Under the pieces are notes generated by a model. That model searched no databases. It was not told where the DNA came from and worked only from the letters and a program-made list of their open reading frames with translations. From positions 332,899 through 396,898 of the forward strand of contig NZ_JACHJH010000003.1 of assembly GCF_014203555.1 (NCBI RefSeq): a DNA stretch of 64,000 nucleotides, given 5' to 3'. Position 1 is the stretch's first letter. Each line of letters opens with the position of its first letter. Positions 57,575 through 64,000 of this stretch are shown piece after piece. Origin of the DNA: Streptomyces olivoverticillatus. GTDB taxonomy: Bacteria; Actinomycetota; Actinomycetes; Streptomycetales; Streptomycetaceae. A program made the position numbers and the translations under genes.

Positions 57575-58649
57575 TGAACGGCGCGAACGTGTGGCTGAAG
57601 TACCAGGGGTTCTGCTCCAGGCCGGAACAGGTGTCGGATCCCTTGGTGCCCGGACAGCCGCCGTTGTCGCGTTGAAGCGCCCAGAACGAGAGGGTGTTGA
57701 CGCCCTGCGCCGAGGCCCACGCGGACACCGTGGCGGCGTCCTTCGCGGTGAAGGTCTCGGCGGGCCCGTAGTCGTCGATGCCCGGCATCTCCGTGATGCC
57801 GGTCATCGCCCACAGCCGGTCGGAGCTCTTCGCCGGGTAGAGCCCGGCGAGTTGGGCGTGCAGGCCGGTGGCCGCGCTGACGGTGTCGGCCGCCATATCG
57901 TGCGTGGAGCCGTCGTAGTAATCGAACGTCATGATGTTGACGATGTCGATGTGCGTGCCGTTCGAGACGGCGTTGCGCAGGACGGCCAGACCGCTGTCGG
58001 CGAGCCCTTGGGCGGTGGTGGGCAGGGTGTACGAGAACTGCACGGCGCGGCCGGTCACGGCGGCCCAGTCCTGGACCTGCTTGACGGCCTTGTTGCGGCG
58101 GTCGATTCCGGCCGGGTTGGTCAGGGAGTTGTCTTCTATGTCGAGATCGAGGCGGGTGACCCCGTAGGTGGTGATCACCTTCTCGTAGGCGGCGGCTATC
58201 TTGCCGATGTCGCCGCAGCTGTCGGCGAGTTCCGTGCCGCCGTTGTCCGCCGCGTAACCGCCGAAGGAGGGGATGACGTCGCCGCCGCCGGCCCGGATCG
58301 CGGTGACGTCCGTGCCGAAGACGGAGCGGGCGACGGGCCTGCCCGTGTCGCCGTTCCAGTACGGGGTGCACGAACCTTGCGCCTCGGTCTGGAGGAACGC
58401 CAGCGTCAGATGCTTCGCCCCCGACTGCGCCGACAGCGCGGCGGGGCTCTCGGGGCCGTAGGTCTCGAAGTAGGGCGCAAAGACATGCGCGGGAAGCGGG
58501 GCGGGTCTCGGGGCGGGCCTCGGCGCGGCGGCGGCGGTGGACTGAGCGGATGCCTGTGCCGCGGGGACGCCGCCCGATAGGAGGCCTGCGCTCGCGGCCA
58601 CGGCGGCCAGCGCGGCGACGAGGGTATGGCGCGATAAGAGTCGTCTCAC
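57561..58649 (-). CDS. Secreted GH18 chitinase-like glycosidase
   Basis: Protein of 362 residues. Start GTG with GGGAGC upstream; signal peptide LLSRHTLVAALAAVAASAG to AQASAQS. GH18 catalytic line TRLDLDIEDNSL (usual DxxDxDxE; Asp-x-Asp-x-Glu kept) at about residue 175, then IVNIMTFDYYDG and the late NTLSFWALQRDN. This is the actinobacterial single-domain group without chitin-binding modules. Upstream is a near-perfect DasR operator, so N-acetylglucosamine-linked control is likely. Confidence 0.9.
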   Translation of the reverse strand: MRRLLSRHTLVAALAAVAASAGLLSGGVPAAQASAQSTAAAAPRPAPRPAPLPAHVFAPYFETYGPESPAALSAQSGAKHLTLAFLQTEAQGSCTPYWNGDTGRPVARSVFGTDVTAIRAGGGDVIPSFGGYAADNGGTELADSCGDIGKIAAAYEKVITTYGVTRLDLDIEDNSLTNPAGIDRRNKAVKQVQDWAAVTGRAVQFSYTLPTTAQGLADSGLAVLRNAVSNGTHIDIVNIMTFDYYDGSTHDMAADTVSAATGLHAQLAGLYPAKSSDRLWAMTGITEMPGIDDYGPAETFTAKDAATVSAWASAQGVNTLSFWALQRDNGGCPGTKGSDTCSGLEQNPWYFSHTFAPFTKRH

Positions 58650-58720
58650 GAATGCTCCCGGTGGCTGGGTTGTGCACGGGGGTGGGGTGCACAAGGTGGG
58701 GGCCGGTACGCGGGAATATC

Positions 58721-58736
58721 GTTGGACTGGACCAAA
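58721..58736. promoter_or_regulatory. DasR-responsive element (dre)-like site
   Basis: GTTGGACTGGACCAAA; its core TGGACTGGACCA differs from the known dre core TGGTCTAGACCA at two positions and keeps the palindrome arms. It lies ~72 bases upstream of the chitinase start, the expected place. Confidence 0.65.
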
Positions 58737-58826
58737 GCCGCGTCAAGAGGCGCGGCAGCACGGGATTTCGGCGAACGCCGTGCGAGATCGGGACGGGCGC
58801 GGGAAGAGCACCGGGCGAGCACAGGA

Positions 58827-58871
58827 AATTCCCTCCGTCCCGGGGCCCGTACACCCGGAGCGGAGGGAATT
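58827..58871 (-). terminator. Terminator hairpin after the rodlin gene
   Basis: Perfect 11-bp outer stem (58827-58837 with 58861-58871) around a GC-rich loop that can pair further, 20 bases past the rodlin stop. Confidence 0.7.
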
Positions 58872-58891
58872 CCGTCGGACTGCCGCGATCG

Positions 58892-59284
58892 TCAGCCGTT
58901 GCCCGAGCCGTTGCCCGAGAGGATCGGGATCTCGTCGAGGATGTGCGACAGCGGGTCGTCGCCGTCGTTGATCGTGGAGTTGTCCGTGCACTGCTGCTGC
59001 TGCTGCGAGGTGAGGATCGGCACGTCCTGGAGGCCGATGTTGGCCGCGCCGATCAGGGACTGGATGCCGATCTTGCCGATACCGATGCACGGCTTGTTCA
59101 GCGTGCCCTGGATCAGGCTCATCTGCGGGCTTTCCTTGCCCCCGGTCTTGGTGTTGCCGTAGCCGGTCTTCGCACCGTTGGCGTTGGCCACATCCTGGTC
59201 GTTGCCGATGGCCATCGCGGGGGTGGCGATGGCGCCGACCGCGGAAGCCGTCATGGCGGCCGTGGCGAGTACCTTCTTGAGCAC
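58892..59284 (-). CDS. Rodlin (RdlA/RdlB-like) spore and aerial hypha surface protein
   Basis: Secreted protein of 130 residues. Signal peptide VLATAAMTASAVGAIATPAMA. Mature sequence begins IGNDQDVANANG and has the rodlin signatures SPQMSLIQGTLNKPCIG, VQSLIG-like IQSLIGAANIGLQDVPIL, QQQQCTDNSTIN and DPLSHILDEIPILSGNG, with the two conserved Cys. Rodlins assemble with chaplins into rodlets on aerial structures. GTG start after AAAGG. S. coelicolor has a divergent rdlA/rdlB pair; only one copy is visible here. Confidence 0.94.
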   Translation of the reverse strand: MLKKVLATAAMTASAVGAIATPAMAIGNDQDVANANGAKTGYGNTKTGGKESPQMSLIQGTLNKPCIGIGKIGIQSLIGAANIGLQDVPILTSQQQQQCTDNSTINDGDDPLSHILDEIPILSGNGSGNG

Positions 59285-59675
59285 GTCTATGCCTTTCGAT
59301 CGATCGGTGATTCCCACCGGGAAGCGACCTGAGTAACTACGCCACATTTGAGAAGTTCCGGACTTTCACTCATTCGAGCCAGTGAAGTAGCCATGGTCAG
59401 AGGGCTCTTCCGGGGCAGACGTCAGTCAATCCTTTAAATTGGCCCGCGAATTGAGCGAACCACTATCGCCGGAAGCGGCTCCGGGCTATCTTCGGTCGTG
59501 GCCGTACGGGGTGGGCGCGGCCTTCGGCGCCATTTGAGTGACGACGCCGGGACTATGCCGTTCCTGCTGGTAGCGTGCGCCCCGCGGCGGGATTCTCAGC
59601 CGTCGGCCCGCTCGGACAGCGCCCCCACAAGCTGCGTCCGGGCGGGCTTTTGGTTACCTGAGCGGGAGGAAGGCC
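59285..59675. other. Intergenic region upstream of rodlin
   Basis: 391 bases, less GC-rich than average in its first 180, with no convincing gene. It should hold the rodlin promoter and the promoter of the plus-strand ABM gene. No assured sigma-factor motif was assigned. Confidence 0.5.
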
Positions 59676-59990
59676 ATGACCGTCGAATACATCCGCTACC
59701 GCATCGCCGAGACCGAACGCCGCACCGCCTTCGAGAAGGCGTACGCCGCCGCGGCGGAGCACCTCTACGCCGCCCCGCAATGCCTGGGCTACGAGCTCTC
59801 GCGGGGCGTCGAGGAACCCGAGCGCTACATCCTGCGCATCGAGTGGACCTCGGTCGAGGACCACGAGGGGGGATTCCGCCGCGGCCCGCATTTCCCGCCC
59901 TTCCTGGCCGAGATCCGTCCGTACGTCGACGACATCGAGGAGATGAAGCACTATGAGCGGACGCTGGTGGTGGACAAGAAACGCATGTGA
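59676..59990 (+). CDS. ABM-like small monooxygenase-fold protein
   Basis: Protein of 104 residues; ATG follows GAGGAAGG. Ferredoxin-like fold pattern: VEYIRYRIAETERRTAFEKAYAAA, then APQCLGYELSRGVEEPERYILRIEWTS in short segments, DHEGGFRRGPHFPPFL and a final helix/strand. Similar to ABM-domain (YgiN-like) proteins with His in RGPHFPPF. Monocistronic. Function unknown. Confidence 0.75.
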   Translation: MTVEYIRYRIAETERRTAFEKAYAAAAEHLYAAPQCLGYELSRGVEEPERYILRIEWTSVEDHEGGFRRGPHFPPFLAEIRPYVDDIEEMKHYERTLVVDKKRM

Positions 59991-60075
59991 CCGCAAGCGC
60001 ATGTGAACGGCGTGTGACGCGCGCCACCCCCGGTACGGGGCTCGGCGGCTGCCGGAGGCGTATACGCTCGTGGAT

Positions 60076-60150
60076 GTGAACATGCTCGTCAAGCGCCGCC
60101 ACGTGGACTTCGTCCGCGTCACCAGCATGTCCTGTCGCCGCCACGGCTGA
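60076..60150 (+). CDS. Cys-containing putative leader peptide
   Basis: A 24-residue peptide from GTG: an Arg-rich start (LVKRRHVDFVRV), then TSMSCRRHG with one Cys five residues before the end. It matches the short actinobacterial leader peptides (RRHVDxxRV...C) found ahead of sulfur and cysteine metabolism genes, where ribosome stalling at Cys codons tunes the downstream gene. A TATACG -10-like hexamer is just upstream, suggesting leaderless translation. It precedes the oxygenase by 193 bases. Confidence 0.65.
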   Translation: MNMLVKRRHVDFVRVTSMSCRRHG

Positions 60151-60214
60151 CCTTCGCATTCGTGCCGCCCGCCCGTTCCAGGGCCGAGGCCGCCGTCTTC
60201 TTCGCGAAGTTTTT

Positions 60215-60241
60215 GCAGTTCCTGCAGTTCTCGCAGTTCCT
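60215..60241. repeat. Three tandem 9-base GCAGTTCCT-type repeats
   Basis: Copies at 60215-60223, 60224-60232 and 60233-60241 (GCAGTTC plus CT, TC, CT). They lie between the leader peptide and the oxygenase, right after a TTCGCGAA stem followed by TTTTT, so the stretch may belong to an attenuator. A 30-residue frame (60162-60254) crosses it. Confidence 0.55.
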
Positions 60242-60343
60242 CGCACTTTCCTAGCCGCTTCCCGGCCCCGCCCCGTGTCGCCCACCGGCGACCGGTGCCG
60301 CGGGCCGCCCGGCCACAGCCGGGCGTGACCGGGCCATCACGCT

Positions 60344-61375
60344 GTGGACACCCAAATGATCAACGAGCTTCCCGTTCTCGACCTCTCCGCCGCCGCCTCC
60401 GCCGACCCGAAGACGCGCGCTCGGTTCCACGACGCCCTGCACACCGCCGCGCGCGACGTGGGCTTCTTCCATCTGACCGGCCACGGCATCACCCCCGCCG
60501 AGACCGCCGAGCTGATGGACACCCTCCGCGCCTTCTTCGCGCTTCCCGAAGCGGACCGGCTCGCCATCAGCAACCTCAACTCCCCCCACTTCCGCGGCTA
60601 CACCCGCATCGGGGACGAGCGCACCGGCGGCAGCCGCGACTGGCGCGACCAGCTCGACATAGGCGCCGAGCGCGCCCCCCGCGTCCCCGCCGCGGACGAG
60701 CCCGGCTACTGGTGGCTGGAGGGCCCCAACCAGTGGCCGGCGGCCCTCCCCGAGCTGCGCACCGCCGCCCTGCACTGGATCGACCGGCTCAGCTCGGTCG
60801 CCCAGCGGCTGCTGCACGAACTCCTCGCCGCGATCGGCGCTCCGTCCGACTTCTACGACGACGCCTTCGCCGACCGCCCCCACCTGCACCTCAAGCTCGT
60901 CCGCTACCCCGGCAGCGCCCCCGACGGCGCCGCCCAGGGCGTGGGCGCGCACAAGGACTACGGCTTCCTGACCCTGCTCCTGCAGGACGAGGTCGGCGGC
61001 CTCCAGGTCGAGGGCCCCGACGGCACCTTCATCGACGTGCCCCCGCTGCCGGGCGCCTTCGTGATCAACCTCGGCGAGCTGCTCGAAGTCGCCACCAACG
61101 GCTACCTCAAGGCCACCAACCACCGCGTAGTCAGCCCGCCCGGCACCCGCGAGCGCTACTCCGTGCCCTTCTTCTACAACCCGCGGCTCGACGCCCGCAT
61201 CCAGCCCGTGCCCTTCCCGCACGCCCACCGCGCCCCGGGCGTCACCCAGGACGCGGCCAATCCGCTGTTCGCGGAGTACGGCCGCAACGAGATCAAGGGC
61301 TGGCTCCGCGCCCACCCCGGCGTCGCCCGCCGCCACCACCCGGAGCTGCTGGACGCCGGGACGCCCGTGGGCTGA
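60344..61375 (+). CDS. 2-oxoglutarate/Fe(II)-dependent oxygenase (IPNS-like)
   Basis: Protein of 343 residues in the isopenicillin-N-synthase family. N-terminal INELPVLDLSAAA and GFFHLTGHGI; iron ligands in GAHKDYGFLTLL (HxD, ~205) and KATNHRVVSPPG (His, ~260), and 2-oxoglutarate-binding RERYSVPFF (RxS). GTG at 60344 or ATG at 60356 could be the start; neither has a strong ribosome site. Preceded by a Cys-containing leader peptide, suggesting sulfur-responsive control. Substrate unknown. Confidence 0.9.
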   Translation: MDTQMINELPVLDLSAAASADPKTRARFHDALHTAARDVGFFHLTGHGITPAETAELMDTLRAFFALPEADRLAISNLNSPHFRGYTRIGDERTGGSRDWRDQLDIGAERAPRVPAADEPGYWWLEGPNQWPAALPELRTAALHWIDRLSSVAQRLLHELLAAIGAPSDFYDDAFADRPHLHLKLVRYPGSAPDGAAQGVGAHKDYGFLTLLLQDEVGGLQVEGPDGTFIDVPPLPGAFVINLGELLEVATNGYLKATNHRVVSPPGTRERYSVPFFYNPRLDARIQPVPFPHAHRAPGVTQDAANPLFAEYGRNEIKGWLRAHPGVARRHHPELLDAGTPVG

Positions 61376-61451
61376 ACCGGCCGCGGCCGGCCGCCGCCCG
61401 TACCACCAAGATCACACCAAGGTTCCGTCGTCTCTCGTTCAAGGGTTCGTA

Positions 61452-61473
61452 AGGTGTCCGAAGGGGAACACCT
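61452..61473. promoter_or_regulatory. Inverted repeat upstream of the MNIO operon
   Basis: AGGTGT and ACACCT with a 10-base spacer, ~45 bases before the MNIO start. Possible operator; no regulator is adjacent. Confidence 0.35.
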
Positions 61474-61517
61474 GATACGAGCGCCGAGCGCTTACGGGGG
61501 ACACGGGGGACGGGGCC

Positions 61518-62385
61518 ATGGGTGGGCTATGGGGTACGGGCGTCGGCTGGCGCCCGGAAATCGCCGGGGACATCGCACGCCCGCAAGGCGTCAACTGGGT
61601 GGAGGTCGTGGCGGAGGACGTCTGCCCCGGACACCTCCCCGCCGCTCCTGCGGCTGTGCGAGCGCGGCACGCCCGTCGTCCCGCACGGGGTCTCGCTCGG
61701 CCTCGGCGGCGCGGACCGGCCCGACCTCGGCAAGCTGGTCGCCCTGGCCGAGCGCGCCGAAGCGCTGGGAGCGCCGCTCGTCACCGAGCACATCGCCTTC
61801 GTCGGATCCGGCGGGCCGCTGACGGCGTCCCCCCGCATCGAAGCCGGGCACCTGCTGCCGGTGCCCCGCACCCGGGACGCGCTGGACGTCCTCTGCGAGA
61901 ACGTCCGTATCGCCCAGCAACTGCTGCCCGTACCCCTTGCCTTGGAGAACGTCGCGGCGTTCCTCACCTGGCCGGAGAACGAGCTCTCGGAAGGGCAGTT
62001 CCTCGCCGAGCTGGTCGAGCGCACGGGCGTCGGCCTTCTCGTCGACGTCGCCAACCTCCACACCAACCACGTCAACCGCGGCGAAGACCCGGCCACCGTC
62101 CTCGACGAGCTCCCGCTCGAAGCCATCGCCTACGTGCACGTGGCGGGCGGCTTCGAGCGGGACGGCCTGTGGCACGACAGCCACGCCCACCCCGTCACCC
62201 GGCCCGTCCTCGACGTCCTGGCCGAGCTCTGCGCCCGCACCACCCCGCCCGGCGTCCTGCTGGAGCGCGACGACGACTTCCCCGAGGCCGACGAGCTGGC
62301 CGCCGAACTCCAGGCGATCCAGGCCGTGGTGACGCGGGCCTCCGCCAAGGACGTACGGACGGGGGTGCCGCAGCGTGTCCGATGA
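61518..62385 (+). pseudogene. DUF692 multinuclear iron oxygenase (MNIO) gene with a frameshift
   Basis: The N-terminus [16 protein letters not shown] to [15 protein letters not shown] reads in one frame from ATG 61518, and the rest (from [18 protein letters not shown]) in the next frame; the switch is at about 61640-61645, where one extra base (or a 2-base loss) sits in a C/G-rich run. Downstream sequence keeps family metal-site motifs: [49 protein letters not shown] and [14 protein letters not shown] enzymes modify Cys or other residues of peptide substrates. It may be a true pseudogene or a sequencing error; the next two genes are intact and overlap or abut. Confidence 0.85.
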
Positions 62386-62797
62386 CGACCTGGCCGCGGC
62401 CCGCGAGCGGCTCGCGCTCGCCCAGCACGCGCTGCTCTCCGCCCTGGTCGCAGGCTCCCCGCCGCCCGAAGGCTTTGACCGCCGAGGCTTGGCCGCCCAG
62501 CGTCGCGCGCTGCTCACCAAGCGCGCGCACGTCATCGCCAAGGTGGCACCCGAGCTGCGCGAGATTCTCGGCGCGGATTTCCCGCGCCTCTTCCGCGCCT
62601 ATGCCCAAGGACGGCCGATGGCAGAGGGATACCGCCGGGACGCAGCGGATTTCGCCCACCATGTGCTCGCCACCACCCGCGATGCCGAGCGGCGACAGCG
62701 GCTGACGGTTTGGGCGGCGCGGCAGAGCGATTCCACCCCCGAAAAGCATGGGCTGCTGGGCCGCGTGATGTCCGCCTTGAAGAAGAAAGGCAGCTGA
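62375..62797 (+). CDS. Small MNIO-associated protein (SCO6045-like)
   Basis: Protein of 140 residues, GTG start overlapping the end of the MNIO gene by 11 bases. Helical: [67 protein letters not shown] and [14 protein letters not shown]. It resembles the SCO6045-like family that commonly lies beside Streptomyces DUF692 genes. A role as partner or substrate-recognition subunit of MNIO is inferred by position, as DUF2063 proteins do elsewhere. Confidence 0.7.
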   Translation: MSDDDLAAARERLALAQHALLSALVAGSPPPEGFDRRGLAAQRRALLTKRAHVIAKVAPELREILGADFPRLFRAYAQGRPMAEGYRRDAADFAHHVLATTRDAERRQRLTVWAARQSDSTPEKHGLLGRVMSALKKKGS

Positions 62798-62800
62798 CGC

Positions 62801-63760
62801 ATGACCGCCGCATTCATCGTGGCGCTGACCGCCTTGTGCGTACTGTCGGCCTGGCTCATCGGCCTGCGGCTCCAGGCCCATGGCCCGCGCGGCCCGTTCG
62901 ACGACCTCGCCACCCAAAACTGTCATCGGCTGGACCTGTGGGGCATCGCCTATCTGATGGGCGGCCGTGACCGCGTGGCGGATACGCTGATCGTCAAAAC
63001 GTACGCCGACGGACGCATAGGCATGGACGACCGCGGCAAGATCAACGTCATCGATGCCAGGGCCGACAGCGCAGAGGAGCGGGCGGTGTTGAGGCACTGC
63101 GGCTCCGAATGGAACGTTGCCTTAAAGACCTTGCGCGGAAAACTGCGCAGCGACCCCCTGTCCGACCTCATCGAAAACAGGCTGAGCGAGCCGAAGCTCT
63201 TCCTCTCGGAACGCACCATGCGCACATGGCGGATCGTCGCGGGTTTCCAGGTGGCCGCAATAGTCGTCGCGGCAGGCACCAGCTTGGGCATGCTGCTGCA
63301 TTCAGGCTCTGATCACCGGCCCTTCGCCCTCGTCATCGCGGCCGCCCTGGGCATTGCGCTGCGAGCATTCTGCTCACCGAGCAATCACCGGCAGAGGATG
63401 ACCGAATACGGCGAGAAGGCCCAGCATCACCTCCGCTCTCGGTCACCCTGGGGCCGACAGGACCCGGATCTCCATCCGGCGGGCCTCGCCGGCGCCGTCG
63501 CGGTGTTCGGCACCGCCGTCATCCCCGACAGGACCATGCGCCATCACCTGGAGAACGCCGCCCGCTCGAATGCAATCAGCCGGAGCCGGGCGGCCCGCCG
63601 TCGCGCGAGCTCCACGTCTTCCACGTCGTCGTGCGGCGGCGCGACCTGCTCCAGCTACTCCTCGTGCTCCAGCACGTCCAGTTGCAGTGGGGGCAGTTCG
63701 AGCTGCTCCTCAAGCAGTTGCTCGTCCTCCAGCTGCGGCGGAGGCAGCAGCTGCTCCTGA
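62801..63760 (+). CDS. TIGR04222-type membrane protein with Ser/Cys-rich C-terminal tail
   Basis: Protein of 319 residues starting 3 bases after the previous stop. N-terminal helix AFIVALTALCVLSAWLIGL, a cytoplasmic central domain (DDLATQNCHRLDLWGIAYLM, KINVIDARADSAEERAVL), two helices (IVAGFQVAAIVVAAGTSLGM and FALVIAAALGIALRAFC). The last ~55 residues are nearly all Ser, Cys, Gly and Thr: eight Cys spaced 4-6 residues apart, ending SSCS. Such low-complexity Cys tails next to DUF692 enzymes suggest a membrane-anchored substrate for peptide modification. Function not established. Confidence 0.85.
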   Translation: MTAAFIVALTALCVLSAWLIGLRLQAHGPRGPFDDLATQNCHRLDLWGIAYLMGGRDRVADTLIVKTYADGRIGMDDRGKINVIDARADSAEERAVLRHCGSEWNVALKTLRGKLRSDPLSDLIENRLSEPKLFLSERTMRTWRIVAGFQVAAIVVAAGTSLGMLLHSGSDHRPFALVIAAALGIALRAFCSPSNHRQRMTEYGEKAQHHLRSRSPWGRQDPDLHPAGLAGAVAVFGTAVIPDRTMRHHLENAARSNAISRSRAARRRASSTSSTSSCGGATCSSYSSCSSTSSCSGGSSSCSSSSCSSSSCGGGSSCS

Positions 63761-63765
63761 CGGGA

Positions 63766-64000
63766 CTATGCGCCGGCCCGCCACTCGGCCGCGAAGGCCC
63801 GAGCGGGGTTGCCGACGAACACCGCCTCGATGAGTTCCTCCCCCAGCTCGCGCGCCAGCCTCGGCCGCAACGTGCTCAGCAGATACAGCGCCCCCGGGCC
63901 CTCGCCACCGGCCGCGCGGGCCGCCGCCGTGGTCGTGTCGCCGCCCAGCAGCAGGCGGTCGCCGAATCCGGCCTCCGCGAGCGCCGCCAGGCAGTCGAAC
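63766..64000 (-). CDS. Phosphotriesterase-family protein, C-terminal part
   Basis: Last 77 residues of a minus-strand gene whose start is outside the window. It contains LLLGGDTTTA (metal Asp), GALYLLSTLRPRL and EAVFVGNPARAFAAEW, the C-terminal signature of phosphotriesterase-related TIM-barrel hydrolases. Convergent with the tail-protein gene, 5 bases between stops. Confidence 0.85.
   Translation of the reverse strand, partial: FDCLAALAEAGFGDRLLLGGDTTTAAARAAGGEGPGALYLLSTLRPRLARELGEELIEAVFVGNPARAFAAEWRAGA

Noticed and set aside
60215..60241. Tandem repeat as a CRISPR or integration site
   Set aside because: Only three 9-base units with no spacers, no cas genes and no integrase nearby.

Overview
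The window is a high-GC actinobacterial chromosome segment and is almost certainly from a Streptomyces. Codon third positions are nearly always G or C, GTG starts are common, four-base ATGA/GTGA gene overlaps are frequent, and only two clear TTA (bldA-type) codons were found. Several genes are Streptomyces hallmarks: a rodlin, a Streptomyces-type secreted cholesterol oxidase and phospholipase D, the 2-methylisoborneol (2-MIB) encapsulin operon, an exact-spacing DasR-type operator in front of a chitinase, and a membrane protein with a Ser/Cys-rich tail next to a DUF692 enzyme. No rRNA, tRNA, insertion sequence, prophage or CRISPR array was seen. The mix of secreted hydrolases, orphan regulators and specialised-metabolism genes suggests an accessory, arm-like region.

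Layout. 0-17 kb: the end of a cytochrome P450 and cholesterol oxidase (choP-choA type); a secreted PIG-L deacetylase/beta-propeller protein; a polyprenyl diphosphate synthase coupled to a TPR protein; phospholipase D; a D,D-carboxypeptidase; a minus-strand run of hydrolase, WS/DGAT-type acyltransferase and glycosyltransferase; and a secreted tripeptidyl-aminopeptidase-like hydrolase. 17-28 kb: a two-gene toxin-antitoxin-like pair; an amidohydrolase/glutamine-synthetase-like pair (a split FluG arrangement); a secreted serine hydrolase; two small genes; an orphan GvpU; an SDR; an XRE-NB-ARC regulator facing an ABM protein; an isoaspartyl peptidase; and a membrane PP2C phosphatase. 28-32 kb: the encapsulin, 2-MIB synthase and GPP methyltransferase operon. 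32-41 kb: a sugar-type ABC transporter with a maleylpyruvate-isomerase-like protein, a chimeric sensor phosphatase, and a cyclase-family hydrolase. 41-45 kb: an HD hydrolase divergent from an unusual operon of an unknown protein plus SufS-like and SufU-like proteins. 45-54 kb: a YczE/MocR divergent pair, secreted proteins, a MetE-like protein, an EF-hand protein, a polysaccharide deacetylase, a NamZ-like muramidase and a P450. 54-58 kb: a BlaI/M56 regulatory pair divergent from DedA-PAP2-PAP2. 58-64 kb: GH18 chitinase, rodlin, a second ABM protein, a Cys-containing leader peptide ahead of a 2-oxoglutarate/Fe oxygenase, a DUF692/MNIO operon and the end of a phosphotriesterase-family gene.

Two loci stand out. 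The 61.5-63.8 kb operon joins a DUF692 (MNIO) enzyme, a small partner-like protein and a membrane protein whose C-terminus is a Ser-rich tail with eight regularly spaced cysteines, which makes it a strong candidate for a membrane-anchored, post-translationally modified product. The MNIO reading frame is broken by one frameshift in this sequence. The 41.2-44.7 kb locus pairs a sulfur-mobilising SufS/SufU-like couple with an unrecognised TTA-containing gene and a divergent HD hydrolase, with no SufBCD scaffold nearby. Other good leads are the paired BlaI-type operators over a lipid-carrier recycling operon, the twin palindromes in front of the P450-NamZ pair, and the AcoR-like/SpoIIE-like chimera.
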